Shown here: positions 1 through 8,730 of the stretch, one piece after another
Layout of the letters: the number at the start of each line of letters is the position of its first letter
Numbering within the stretch: the first letter of the stretch is position 1
NCBI RefSeq assembly: GCF_005519465.1
Contig: NZ_CP027859.1
Coordinates: forward strand, 1,178,001 to 1,242,000
From: Streptomyces clavuligerus
GTDB lineage: Bacteria > Actinomycetota > Actinomycetes > Streptomycetales > Streptomycetaceae
DNA: 64,000 nucleotides
Direction of reading: 5' to 3'
Translations under genes and position numbers: made by a program
The notes under the pieces: model-generated
The model's input: the letters and a program-made list of their open reading frames with translations, nothing else
What the model was told of the DNA's origin: nothing
Databases searched by the model: none

Positions 1-285
1 ACAGACGGGACGCGCGAGACATGGGCACACTCTCCCTCACGCGGGGAGCGCCTCACCCGTTCGAAGGCTTTCGGTCAACCACCGGCGGACGATGAGTCCT
101 TGCGGTCGTCGTCGGTGGTCTCCGCCGCTCCGTCCTCCCCGCCCCGGCGGTCTGCCGACGCTGGGGCGACCAGGGCTGACGCTCTGTCATATCACCATGC
201 GATACGGCAAATAGCGCGACAGACAACTTTTCTCTTTGTATTGTTGTTCCTTGCAAGTAAGTTGTCCTTGACGCAAGGTGGTCCT
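1..285. other. Left-edge region without a convincing gene; likely promoter of the ALF-repeat gene
   Basis: No open frame here has a start, ribosome site and composition that convince me. From about 190 to 285 the sequence is unusually AT-rich for this window, as expected of a promoter and leader for the gene that starts at 286. A purine-rich ribosome site (AAGGTGG) lies just before the TTG start. No inverted repeat stands out. Confidence 0.4.
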
Positions 286-984
286 TTGAAGCTCATCCGT
301 GTCTCCACCGCCGTCGCCTCGGCCGTCATCGCGCCGACGCTGGCCCTCACCGCGCTCTCCGCCCCGGCCTCGGCCGCGCCTGCGGCGACCCCCGTTTCCA
401 CCTCGGCGGTCAGCTCCGCCCCGGACCCCGTCGACGAGGAGAACCGGATCGCCATTCTGCGTATCCTGGCCGACCCGGCGTCCGGCCCCGGGGTGCGGCG
501 GGAGGCGAACAAGGCCCTCGACGGCACCCCCGAGGACCGCCGTCACTTCCTCGACGTCGGCCACCAGAAGGCGCAGTTCGAGGACGACCGGGTGCGGGTC
601 TTCCGTATCCTCGGCGACCCGGCGTCCGGGCCCGGCGTCAAGCGGGAGGCGACGAAGGCCCTCGACGCCGGGACCCACGCGGCCCTCGTCGAGTTCCTCA
701 AGGTCGGGCACCAGAAGGCCCAGTTCGAGGACGACCGGGTCCGGGTCTTCCGGATCATGCACCTCGGAGGTCCGCAGGTGAAGGCGGCAGCCGCCGCCGC
801 CCTTGACGCCGGGACCCATGCCGCGCTGATCCACTTCCTTGAGGTCGGCCAGCACGAGGCCCGCGCCAAGGACGAGGCCGCCAAGCCGAAGCCGCAGGCC
901 AAGCCCCCGATCAAGGTTCAGTCCAAGGCCCCTGCCAAGCCGCAGGCCAAGCCTCCGGTCAAGGCCCCGGCCAAGCGCGGCTGA
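286..984 (+). CDS. Secreted ALF-repeat protein
   Basis: Predicted exported protein of 232 residues; its biochemical role is unknown. The TTG at 286 is chosen because AAGGTGG sits five bases upstream and the product then begins KLIRVSTAVASAV, a normal Sec signal peptide ending in ASA-AP near residue 30. The frame is open further upstream but would add a non-signal leader. The mature part has three related blocks of about 45 residues with RVFRIL or similar, GPGVK/RREA..ALD and H.ALV.FL, which match the short ALF repeat family of Streptomyces secreted proteins. The tail, about 45 residues, is a Lys/Pro/Ala repeat (KPQAKPP-like) that could bind cell-wall polymers. The last 26 bases overlap the convergent SGNH gene. 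Function is not known for this family, so only family and location are claimed. Confidence 0.8.
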   Translation: MKLIRVSTAVASAVIAPTLALTALSAPASAAPAATPVSTSAVSSAPDPVDEENRIAILRILADPASGPGVRREANKALDGTPEDRRHFLDVGHQKAQFEDDRVRVFRILGDPASGPGVKREATKALDAGTHAALVEFLKVGHQKAQFEDDRVRVFRIMHLGGPQVKAAAAAALDAGTHAALIHFLEVGQHEARAKDEAAKPKPQAKPPIKVQSKAPAKPQAKPPVKAPAKRG

Positions 985-2197
985 CCGTCCCCGCGCCGCC
1001 CCGCTCCGCGAACGCGCCACCGCGACCGCTGTCACCGCCGCCCGCGCCGAAGACCAGCGCGGCGAAGCGTTCCCCGATGAGCCGGTGGGTGGCCGCGTCC
1101 GGGTGCAGCCCGTCGGGCAGGGGCAGCGCGGCGGTGTCGGCCTCGCCGTACAGCTCGCGGCCGTCGAGGTGGTGCAGATACGGGTCGTCGGCCGCGCGCT
1201 GCGCCACGATCCGGGAGAGGGTGTCCCGGACCGTGCGGAGGGTCAGCTTCCCGCTCGCGACCTCGTCCGGGCTGCCCGCCGCCCGGAAGTTCAGCCGCCC
1301 CTCGGCCAGGGCGCCGGGATCGAAGGCGCTCGGGCCGGGGGTGTCCTCGTGCATCGGGCACAGGACGGGCGAGACCACCAGCAGGGGAGTGGTGGGATGG
1401 CCTTCGCGGACGGTGTCCAGGAAGCCGTGCACGGCGGGCCCGAAGGCACGCAGCCGCATCAGATCGGTGCCGACCACATTGATCCCGATCTTCACGCTGA
1501 TGAGATCGGCGGGGGTGTCCCGCAGGGCCCGGGCGGTGAACGGGTCGAGCAGCGCGCCCCCGCCGAACCCCAGATTGACGAGTTCGACCCCGCCGTGCGC
1601 GGCGGCGAGGGCGGGCCAGGTGGTGGTGGGGCTCGCGGCGTCCGACCCCTGGCTGATCGAACTGCCGTGGTGCAGCCACACCCTGCGCCCCGACGCGGCG
1701 GCGGGCTCGACGGGCGCGTCGGTGCGCAGGGCCACGAGTTCGGTGATCTCGTTGTGGGGGAGCCAGATCTCCACGTCCTTGACGCCGTCGCGCAGACCCT
1801 CGAAACGGAGGGTGCCCACGGGGCCCTCCCGGTGCTCGGCCGCCCAGGTGGCCAGGTCGATGGTGACGGTGTTGCCGCCGGACACACTGCCCTGCCCGGC
1901 CGGGCGGCCGTCGACCCGCAGATCGTAGACCCCGTCGGGGCGCGGCGGAGCCCCCGTGTAGACGCGCTTGGTGGGCACCGTGTCCAGCTCGATCGCGGTG
2001 GCCCGGGTACGGAACACCAGCCGCACCCCGGAGGGCTGGGCCTCCGACATCGTCAGCGTGCCGTCGTCGCACTGGGCCCGCGCCCGGGCGGGCAGCCGGT
2101 GCGGCAGCACCCCGCGGGCGGTCCGCTCCAGATCGAGGGCGCCCCGCAACAAACCGGCCGTGATGGGCGTGGTGATCCACTCGTACACGCTGTGCAT
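959..2197 (-). CDS. SGNH/GDSL-type hydrolase
   Basis: Predicted lipase/esterase-like hydrolase of 412 residues. The N-terminal half is a beta-rich region of about 160 residues (FRTRATAIELD, VRVDG-like segments) as seen before some SGNH domains. The catalytic half shows block I as GSSISQGSDA, with the serine after GS, block III as KIGINVVG, and block V as DGLHPDAATH carrying the Asp-His pair. No signal peptide is evident at the chosen ATG (MHSVYEW), so it may be cytoplasmic. The frame is open well upstream of this ATG, but those extra residues are arginine/proline-rich shadow sequence. It lies 65 bases downstream of helR on the same strand and may be read through from it. Its 3' end overlaps the ALF gene by 26 bases. 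The substrate cannot be told from sequence. Confidence 0.8.
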   Translation of the reverse strand: MHSVYEWITTPITAGLLRGALDLERTARGVLPHRLPARARAQCDDGTLTMSEAQPSGVRLVFRTRATAIELDTVPTKRVYTGAPPRPDGVYDLRVDGRPAGQGSVSGGNTVTIDLATWAAEHREGPVGTLRFEGLRDGVKDVEIWLPHNEITELVALRTDAPVEPAAASGRRVWLHHGSSISQGSDAASPTTTWPALAAAHGGVELVNLGFGGGALLDPFTARALRDTPADLISVKIGINVVGTDLMRLRAFGPAVHGFLDTVREGHPTTPLLVVSPVLCPMHEDTPGPSAFDPGALAEGRLNFRAAGSPDEVASGKLTLRTVRDTLSRIVAQRAADDPYLHHLDGRELYGEADTAALPLPDGLHPDAATHRLIGERFAALVFGAGGGDSGRGGAFAERGGAGTVSRAWPGP

Positions 2198-2262
2198 GGT
2201 TCGCAAACCTGTCGCTCGAAGGGGCCTCGGGCCCGGGACCGGCACGGTACCGGATCGGCTGG

Positions 2263-4512
2263 TCAGGAGGTCAGGATTATCAGCCGCTGGGTCGCCCGGG
2301 TCATCGCGACATAGCGGTCCACCGCCCCCGTGATCCCCTCGCCGAACCGCTCCGGGTCGACGAGGACCACCAGGTCGAACTCCAGCCCCTTCGTCAGCTC
2401 CGGGGCCAGCGACCTGACCCGGGGGCGCTCCCGGAACGCGGGCGCGCCGATGACGCACGCGATCCCCTCGTCGTGCGCGGCGAGCCAGGTGTCGAGGACC
2501 GTCTCCAACTCGGCGACGGACGCCCGGGTGACGGGCACACCGCCGGCGCGGACGGACACGGGCACCCCGGCGTCGGGGAGCGCGGCCCGGATGGCCGGTG
2601 CGGCTTCCGCCATGACCTCGCTCGGTGTCCGGTAGTTGATGCTCAGGGACGCCACCTCGATCCGGTCGAGCCCGATCCGTTCGAGCCGTTCCTCCCATGA
2701 TTCCGTGAACCCGTCCCGGGCCTGGGCGCGGTCCCCGACGACGGTGAAACTCCGCGACGGGCAGCGCGGCAGCAGCATCTGCCACTCGGCGTCGGTCAGC
2801 TCCTGGGCCTCGTCCACGACGATGTGCGCGAACGGACCCGCGAACGGACCCGCGAACGGGCCCGCGAGCGGTGCCGACTCCGTGCCGGGCAGCGCCGCCT
2901 CGTCGACCAGGCTGTCCCGGAGGTCCCGTCCGAGCAGCATCGTCACCGCGCCCTCACCGTCGGCGTCGGCGGCGACCAGGTTGTCGATGACACCGGCCAT
3001 GCGCTCGCGTTCGGCGGCGACGGCGGCCTCCTGCCGACGCCTGCGCCGTGACGCCTCCGGGTCGCCGAGCCGCTGCCGGGCCGCGTCCAGGAAGGGCAGA
3101 TCGGACACCGTCCACGCCTGCGCGTCCGCCCGCCGGAGGGCGCGGACCTCCGCCGGGCTCAGCCAGGGGGCGCACATCCGCAGATACGCGGGGACCGACC
3201 ACAGATCCCCGACGAGGTCGGCCGCTTCCAGCAGCGGCCATGCCCGGTCCAGAGCGGTGACCAGCTCCCCGTCCCGCAGCAGCGCCCTCCGGAACAGCTC
3301 CTCCGGCACCTCCTCGTCGCCTGCGTCCCGGCACTTGTCCAGCAGGATCGCGACCAGTTCCGCCCAGATCGGATCGCGTGCCTCGTTGTGCGGAGTGCCC
3401 GGCCCCGGCGCCGCGAACGCCTCCGCCCAGTCCTCGGCGCTCAGCCGGAGGTCGGCCCAGTCGGTCGAGACCGTCATCTCCCCGGTGGGCGGCTCCTCGT
3501 AGAACCGGACGGCCTTCTCGACCGCCCGGACCAGCTCCGCGGACGACTTCAGCCGGGCCACGTCCGGGTCCTGCTCGGCCACCGCCGCGGCCCCCTCCGG
3601 TACGAGGTCCCGCAGGGTGCAGCTCCGTACGCCCTCCTCGCCGAGGCTGGGCAGCACATCGGCCACATAGGACAGATAGGGCTGGTGCGGACCCACGAAC
3701 AGCACCCCGCCCCGGCGGTGCCCGAGCCGGGGGTCGGAGTGGAGGAGGTAGGCGGACCGGTGCAGGGCGACGACGGTCTTTCCCGTGCCCGGGCCGCCGT
3801 CGACGACGAGGGTGCCCCGCGACCCCGCGCGGATGACGGCGTCCTGATCGGCCTGGATGGTGGCGAGCACATCCCGCATCCGGGGCGAGCGAGTGCTGCC
3901 CAGGCTCGCGATGAAGGCGGACTGCTCGTCGAGCGCGGCGTGCCGCTCCAGCCCGTCGGCGGTGAACACCTCGTCCCAGTAGTCGCTGATCCGGCCGCCG
4001 CTCCAGCGGTAGCGGCGGCGGCTCGCGAGCCCCATCGGGTTGGCGTGGGTCGCCGCGAAGAACGGCTCGGCGGCGGGGGAGCGCCAGTCGACCAGCAGCC
4101 GCCGCCCCTCGCTGTCGGTGAGGCCCAGCCGTCCGATGTGGACGGGTTCGGAGTTGTCCGCGACGACGACACGGCCGAGGCACAGATCGAGGCCGAAGCG
4201 GCGCAGCGTCCGCAGCCTGCTGCTCAGCCGGTGGATCCTCGTGTCCCGGTCCATCGCCTCCCGGCCGACGCCGCCGGGCGCCCTCCGTTCGGCGTCGAGC
4301 CGTTCCGACAGCTCGGCGATCGTCTGCTGAAGGCTCCGCCCGATGGCCGCGAAGTGCCGCTCGTCGGCGGCGATCAGCGCCGGGTCGGCCTTGGCCGAGA
4401 GCCGCCCGGACAGGGCGAACACGCCGACGGCACGGGGACCCGCCACCGACTCGACGGACCCGTCGGACCCATGTGACGCATGTGACGCGGGTGAGGACAT
4501 CGGCAGACTCAT
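2263..4512 (-). CDS. helR: RNA polymerase recycling ATPase HelR (rifamycin protection)
   Basis: A 749-residue UvrD/HelD-like ATPase. HelR binds RNA polymerase, displaces rifamycins and frees stalled polymerase. The match to HelR is strong from memory over its whole length: LSAKADPALIAADERHFAAI near the N-terminus, WRSPAAEPFFAATHANPMGL, Walker A GGPGTGKTVVALHRSAYLL, Walker B IVVDEAQELTD, and a C-terminal YVAMTRATQRLIIL helicase motif. The start at 4512 is set by AGGAG nine bases upstream. A rifamycin-associated element lies about 60 bases before the start. One oddity is a repeated AGPF insert (three to four copies, 12-bp DNA units at about 2827-2878) directly before the Walker B strand. An SGNH hydrolase follows on the same strand. 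Assignment to HelR rather than generic HelD rests on remembered sequence plus the element. Confidence 0.9.
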   Translation of the reverse strand: MSLPMSSPASHASHGSDGSVESVAGPRAVGVFALSGRLSAKADPALIAADERHFAAIGRSLQQTIAELSERLDAERRAPGGVGREAMDRDTRIHRLSSRLRTLRRFGLDLCLGRVVVADNSEPVHIGRLGLTDSEGRRLLVDWRSPAAEPFFAATHANPMGLASRRRYRWSGGRISDYWDEVFTADGLERHAALDEQSAFIASLGSTRSPRMRDVLATIQADQDAVIRAGSRGTLVVDGGPGTGKTVVALHRSAYLLHSDPRLGHRRGGVLFVGPHQPYLSYVADVLPSLGEEGVRSCTLRDLVPEGAAAVAEQDPDVARLKSSAELVRAVEKAVRFYEEPPTGEMTVSTDWADLRLSAEDWAEAFAAPGPGTPHNEARDPIWAELVAILLDKCRDAGDEEVPEELFRRALLRDGELVTALDRAWPLLEAADLVGDLWSVPAYLRMCAPWLSPAEVRALRRADAQAWTVSDLPFLDAARQRLGDPEASRRRRRQEAAVAAERERMAGVIDNLVAADADGEGAVTMLLGRDLRDSLVDEAALPGTESAPLAGPFAGPFAGPFAHIVVDEAQELTDAEWQMLLPRCPSRSFTVVGDRAQARDGFTESWEERLERIGLDRIEVASLSINYRTPSEVMAEAAPAIRAALPDAGVPVSVRAGGVPVTRASVAELETVLDTWLAAHDEGIACVIGAPAFRERPRVRSLAPELTKGLEFDLVVLVDPERFGEGITGAVDRYVAMTRATQRLIILTS

Positions 4513-4572
4513 GTCGTGGAGCTCCTGTTGACGCGGCTTCCTGGCTTCGGCCGGCGATTCTGCGCCACCCCG

Positions 4573-4592
4573 GGGGCCTTGCCGCAAGCCCC
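4573..4592 (-). promoter_or_regulatory. Rifamycin-associated element (RAE)
   Basis: Read on the minus strand this is GGGGCTTGCGGCAAGGCCCC, an inverted repeat that matches the published RAE found upstream of rifamycin-inducible resistance genes in actinomycetes. It lies between a TATAGC -10-like hexamer (about 4602-4607) and the helR start. By analogy it should make helR respond to rifamycins. The responding regulator is not visible in the window. Confidence 0.85.
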
Positions 4593-4701
4593 CCGGTGCG
4601 CTATACGTTGAGAGTGGCGAGAGGTGAGTGTGTTCCCTCGCCGTCGCCTCTCTCTCCCGCCGAGCCTCGCCGGTACCCCCTCGGAAGCCCTCTTCGAGCT
4701 C

Positions 4702-4724
4702 TGTGGGTCCGCTGCGGACTCACA
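4702..4724 (-). terminator. Weak hairpin at the end of the DUF1906 gene
   Basis: GTGGGTCC and GGACTCAC pair around a five-base loop and overlap the TGA of the upstream gene (4720-4722). The stem has one G-T pair and there is no clear U-tract, so termination is only a suggestion. Confidence 0.35.
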
Positions 4725-6939
4725 TGTTCCGGGAGATGCCGTTGTACTTCTCGCAGAGGTAGTACAGGCCCATACGCTGCCGGGCGTGCGTCTCGGCCTC
4801 CTCCCCCCACCCCTGGTAGCGGCGCAGCACCTGGAAGATCTCCTGATCGTTGTAGTCCAGGGCCATGGGGCGCATGACCGTCTCCCCGCCGGGCGGGTTG
4901 TTCCCGCCGGGCTTGCCCTCCGCGTCCCACAGATGGATCAGCGCCACGGTCCGCAGCGCGAAGGAGGGATCGCGCACCTGGTTCCACACGGCGTAGAGAT
5001 CCGGGTCGTGGTCGGGGTCGCGGACCGTCCCGGACACATACCCCTTGCCGATGCAGTGGTTCCAGGCGCGCAGCCCCGCGTTGCCCGTGATCTGCGCGAT
5101 ACCGGTGGAGGAGTCCCGGATGCCGCCGGGCAGTCCGCTGTGGTACAGCACCACGCGGTCGTCCTGGAGCCGGTCCTCGATCCCGATGTGCCGCATCTCC
5201 CAGTAGGTGCTGGTCTGCACCAGTGCCTTGCGCATGTCGTAGCGGTTCGACACCTCCGTGATCACGGCGTCGCCGTCGACCATGACCTGCTGGAAGCACT
5301 CGGCATGACTGAAGAAACGGACGGGGCTGCTCTCGGAGAACCCGATCGACTGCATGTACTTGTTGACGTCGACCAGCATCGACGCGTGCAACGAGGCGTG
5401 CAGCGCCGTGTCGGGCCGTTGCGCGCGCGGCGGGTTGAAGGTGTTCTCCCCGAGGTCGCGGCCCGAGACGATGTTGTTGTCGATCTCGATCCGGCCGTCG
5501 CCGGAGCCGACCCAGCGGGTGACGAACTGGTCGTACGCCCAGTCCGGCGGCAGCGGATAGCCGTAGTTGCCGGAGAACCCGGAGGACATGTCCGACACGA
5601 AGCTCGCCGACGAGTGCCCTGCCGCGCCGACCCGGGTACAGACATTGCGCGGGCCGTACACACCGACCCGGTACGGGTTCCCGGCGTCCGCCATCGAGTC
5701 CTCGACGCCCTTGAAGTGGGGCAGGACGTTCGAGGTGACCTCGTGGTCGAGGGCGTCGAAGTCGACGGCGAAGAAGATCCGCGCCCCGTTCTGGAAGCCG
5801 TGGTCCATGGCCGCGTTCATCGCCGCGTACCCGGCGGCCCGGCCCAGCGCGTAGGAGTACTGAGCGGCGTTCCTGCCGACGGTCTGGTAGATCGGGAAGC
5901 AGCGCATCCCGCTGTCGGCGATCGTCCGCAGCTCCCCGGGCTGGATCACCTTCTCCGGGAGGGAGTTGCCCACGGCGGTGAGATAGCGGCCGACGATGGT
6001 GATGCCGTCCGCCTTCAGCGCGGCGGCGCGCGCCGGGGTGATCCGGGTGACGCCGTCGCACGCCTCGCCCTTGCGGGACTGGTCGCCGTAGGAGACCAGC
6101 AGGGAGGCCCAGGTCGAGAAGGAGCCGCCGCCGGTGACCGGCAGTTTCACAAACGACTGGAAGGCGCGCGCCTCGTCCGCGAGGGCGCCGTCGAAACTGC
6201 TGGTGAACGCCGCCTGGCGGTGGTTGAGGACCATGGCGCCGGAGAACAGGGAGACCCAGATGCCCTGGGAGCCCGGTCCGACGGGGTGCGAGCGCAGACC
6301 GGCCTGGGTGCCCGGGCCGAAGACCCCGTTCGCGGTGCCGTCGGCCATGCCCAGCTCGTACTGGATCGCGAACAGGAAGGACTTCGCCACATCCCGGGAG
6401 TTGTGCCCGTCGCACGGGATGACGAAGAAGTCCCGGCGGTGGAGGTAGCGGGAGTTGAGCCACTGCTGCACCCCGCGGATCGCGTCCGACCCGTTGTTCA
6501 CGGTGACGTACGCGTCCATGGTGAGCAGGCCCTTGAAGACCTTCGGCGGCAGATCGCCGCCGGGGAGGACACCGTCCACGCCCATGTCCCGCTTGAGCCG
6601 GGACACCGCCGCCGCCACACGGGGGTTGTAGACGCCGTCGATCTCGCCCCCGTCGTAGCCCTTGCAGTACAGGGCGGACTGGATCAGCCGCGCGAAGTTG
6701 GCGTTGGGCACGGTGGTGGCGTTCAGCAGCGGGAACCGTGACTGGAGGGTGGACAGCGTCGTCGGTCCGAAGCTGTTCGACAGGGGCGTGATGCCCAGTT
6801 CGTACTGGAGGGCGCGGGTCAGGGCGTGCATCACCTCCCAGCGGGTCCGGCCGTCCTCCTCGACCTTCATTCCGATGAGGCGTTCACCATAGGCGGAGTT
6901 CACGAACCTCTGTGCGCGCAAAACCATTTCGTCTGCCAC
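4720..6939 (-). CDS. Peptidoglycan-binding DUF1906 (glycoside-hydrolase-like) protein
   Basis: A 739-residue protein predicted to act on or bind cell-wall glycan. Two peptidoglycan-binding-like helical regions occupy roughly residues 30-270 (LTRALQYELGI, FGPTTLSTLQSRFPLL, GVYNPRVAAAVSRLKRDMG, QYELGMADGTANGVFGPGT). A DUF1906 domain, the Rv2525c-like glycoside hydrolase fold, covers about 285-500 (ITIVGRYLTAVGN, IFFAVDFDALDHEV, VGVYGPRNVC, YDQFVTRWVG, IEIDNNIV). A further conserved C-terminal region of about 230 residues follows, with GIAQITGNAGLRAWN. The start is GTG with GGGGGA five bases upstream. No signal peptide is seen, which is unusual for a wall enzyme and suggests a cytoplasmic pool released by lysis or a non-Sec route. 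The catalytic activity of DUF1906 is not settled. Confidence 0.8.
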   Translation of the reverse strand: MADEMVLRAQRFVNSAYGERLIGMKVEEDGRTRWEVMHALTRALQYELGITPLSNSFGPTTLSTLQSRFPLLNATTVPNANFARLIQSALYCKGYDGGEIDGVYNPRVAAAVSRLKRDMGVDGVLPGGDLPPKVFKGLLTMDAYVTVNNGSDAIRGVQQWLNSRYLHRRDFFVIPCDGHNSRDVAKSFLFAIQYELGMADGTANGVFGPGTQAGLRSHPVGPGSQGIWVSLFSGAMVLNHRQAAFTSSFDGALADEARAFQSFVKLPVTGGGSFSTWASLLVSYGDQSRKGEACDGVTRITPARAAALKADGITIVGRYLTAVGNSLPEKVIQPGELRTIADSGMRCFPIYQTVGRNAAQYSYALGRAAGYAAMNAAMDHGFQNGARIFFAVDFDALDHEVTSNVLPHFKGVEDSMADAGNPYRVGVYGPRNVCTRVGAAGHSSASFVSDMSSGFSGNYGYPLPPDWAYDQFVTRWVGSGDGRIEIDNNIVSGRDLGENTFNPPRAQRPDTALHASLHASMLVDVNKYMQSIGFSESSPVRFFSHAECFQQVMVDGDAVITEVSNRYDMRKALVQTSTYWEMRHIGIEDRLQDDRVVLYHSGLPGGIRDSSTGIAQITGNAGLRAWNHCIGKGYVSGTVRDPDHDPDLYAVWNQVRDPSFALRTVALIHLWDAEGKPGGNNPPGGETVMRPMALDYNDQEIFQVLRRYQGWGEEAETHARQRMGLYYLCEKYNGISRNM

Positions 6940-7048
6940 GGCAGTCCCCCGTATTGGTTCTGTTCTGTTCCGCTCTGTTCGCTTCAGGCGGCCGCGGACC
7001 CCTGAAGGTCCCGCGGACCCCTGGAGGCCCGGAGATCCTGAGGGCCGC

Positions 7049-8434
7049 CTATGACACGTCCTGGCGCCTACCCCGCGGGCTCACGGTCATGCGGATGTCG
7101 TCGGCGGCCCACAGCACGAACCGTTCGACGGGGACGACCTCGTGCCCGGGGACGAGCCGGAACCGGAAGCGTTTGAGCAGTACGGCCAGTATCAGTTCGG
7201 CCTCGACCACGGCCAGCCGGGCGCCCTCGCAGGAACGTGGACCGATTCCGAAGGGGACATGGGCCAGCCGGGGCCGCTTCGCCGTCTCCCGCGGAGTGAA
7301 CCGCTCGGGGCGGAACCTCTCGGGCTCGGGCCAGTGGTCCGGGTTCATATGGATGGCCCAGAACGGGTAGAAGACCGTCGTCCCGGCCGGGATTCCGTAG
7401 CCGCCGACGACAAGCTCCGCGTCCGTCCTCCGCGCCCCGTAGGGTCCGGGCGGGCAGAGCCGCATCGCCTCCTTGAGCACCATCTCCAGATAGGTGAGCC
7501 GCCGCAGATCGGTGTACGCGGGTGCCGCGCGCTCGCCGAGCACGCGGTCCAGCTCCGCCGTGGCGCGTCCGGCGGCCCCGGGGTGCAGGGCCAGCAGATA
7601 CAGGGCCCAGGAGACCGCGACCCCGGTGGTGTGGTGGGCCGCCAGCATCGTCATCATCACGGTGTCCCGGATGCGCGCGGGCGTCTCACCGGCCTCGACG
7701 AGCGCCCCGATGAGATCGCTCCGCTCCGCCCGGCCACCGCGGTGCGCCGCGATCACCTCGTCGACCGCCCCGCGCAGAAAGGCGAGCGCGGCATCGGCCC
7801 GTTCCGTCCGCTCGGCCTCCTCATCGGGCGGGCCCGGCCGGGGCGGCCGGTACAGCTTCCCGAGATGCGCGGTGAGGACCCTCTCGAACGCGGTGACGAC
7901 GCCCTCCGGGTCCGTGACACCGCTGCCCAGGGCGTAGGCGCAGATCATCCGCAGCGACAGCGCGGTGAGGTCCTTCTGCAACTCGACGGGGCGGCCACCG
8001 CCGTCCCCGCCGTCCCCGTCGTCCCTGTCGTGCCCGGGGTGTTCGGCGTGTTCGGCCCAGCGGTCCGCGAGCGCCGTCGTGAGGGCGGTGAAGCGCGGAA
8101 GGTGCCGCTCGTGGGACGGGCGACCGGCCAGCACCGTCAGCAGCAGACGCCGCCAGGGGGTGTGCTCGGCGGCGGGCAGCACCTGGAGATTGCCCGCCTC
8201 GCACAGCGGGTCCAGGAACGAGAACAGCCCCTCGGGCCGCTCGTCGAGATGTGCCGTGGCCTCCAGCAGCACGGGGTCGGCGATCGACACCGCCGTGTCC
8301 GCCCCGGGGAGCTGGAAGCGGACGACGGGCCCGTACGCGGCGTGCAGCTCCAACTGATAGCGATGCAGCCCGCCCGCGTCGGCGACGGCTTTGACCCCGC
8401 CGTCGGCCCGGGGCTCGGGACCGGGAATGTCCAT
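7049..8434 (-). CDS. Cytochrome P450
   Basis: A 461-residue heme monooxygenase. The oxygen-activating I-helix reads AAHHTTG, the K-helix ExxR is KEAMR, and the heme loop is PFGIGPRSCEGARLA with the thiolate Cys near residue 402. FYPFWAIHMNPDHWPEPERF is typical of the meander before the loop. The FGxGxRxCEG loop and AHHTT helix look more like CYP102/fatty-acid-type P450s than the small soluble macrolide type. ATG at 8434 is preferred over a GTG two codons earlier because GAGGAGG lies seven bases upstream. An acidic Gly/Asp run (GHDRDDGDGGDGGG) near residue 145 is probably a surface loop. No ferredoxin or reductase is adjacent. The substrate is unknown, and it is too far from the indolocarbazole genes to assign to them. 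Confidence 0.88.
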   Translation of the reverse strand: MDIPGPEPRADGGVKAVADAGGLHRYQLELHAAYGPVVRFQLPGADTAVSIADPVLLEATAHLDERPEGLFSFLDPLCEAGNLQVLPAAEHTPWRRLLLTVLAGRPSHERHLPRFTALTTALADRWAEHAEHPGHDRDDGDGGDGGGRPVELQKDLTALSLRMICAYALGSGVTDPEGVVTAFERVLTAHLGKLYRPPRPGPPDEEAERTERADAALAFLRGAVDEVIAAHRGGRAERSDLIGALVEAGETPARIRDTVMMTMLAAHHTTGVAVSWALYLLALHPGAAGRATAELDRVLGERAAPAYTDLRRLTYLEMVLKEAMRLCPPGPYGARRTDAELVVGGYGIPAGTTVFYPFWAIHMNPDHWPEPERFRPERFTPRETAKRPRLAHVPFGIGPRSCEGARLAVVEAELILAVLLKRFRFRLVPGHEVVPVERFVLWAADDIRMTVSPRGRRQDVS

Positions 8435-8730
8435 GACCACGCCTCCTCACCGAGGGCGGAACGCGCGGAACCACCACCGTCTCCCGCGCGCCCGAGGTGT
8501 CCGGCCACGGCCACCCTAGGCCCTCCCTCTGACAACGGCGGCTCCGACGCCACCGCCGTCCGGCGCGGCGCCCTGACGTCCGCGTGTTCGGGCGTTCACG
8601 CCGGGGGATGCATTGCGGGCCGCGCCGGGGTGAGCGGTTCGGGCAGTGGGCACAGCAACTGCGGACACGATCTCCGTGTCCTTGTCCCCACCGGTGTCTC
8701 TCCCGGCCGGTTCATGAGAAGGAGCAGTGG
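8435..8730. promoter_or_regulatory. Divergent promoter region, P450 and secreted protein
   Basis: Nearly 300 bases separate the two divergent genes. I see no further gene. The region must contain both promoters. An imperfect repeat GCGTG...CACGC near 8580-8600 is the only symmetry noticed and is too weak to call an operator. Confidence 0.35.

Noticed and set aside
53..256. Possible small minus-strand gene at the left edge
   Set aside because: Composition is Arg/Pro/Thr-rich, there is no ribosome site and no similarity I know; it overlaps the likely promoter of the ALF gene.
839..2314. Long rightward open frame (491 codons) opposite the SGNH hydrolase
   Set aside because: It is the high-GC shadow of the minus-strand gene: Arg/Gly/Pro-rich, no ribosome site, no recognisable motif. 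The SGNH blocks on the other strand explain the DNA.
4601..6741. Two long open frames, one on each strand, over the DUF1906 gene
   Set aside because: Both read as Arg/Pro/Ala-rich nonsense with no domain, whereas the frame at 4720-6939 has clear domains and a ribosome site.
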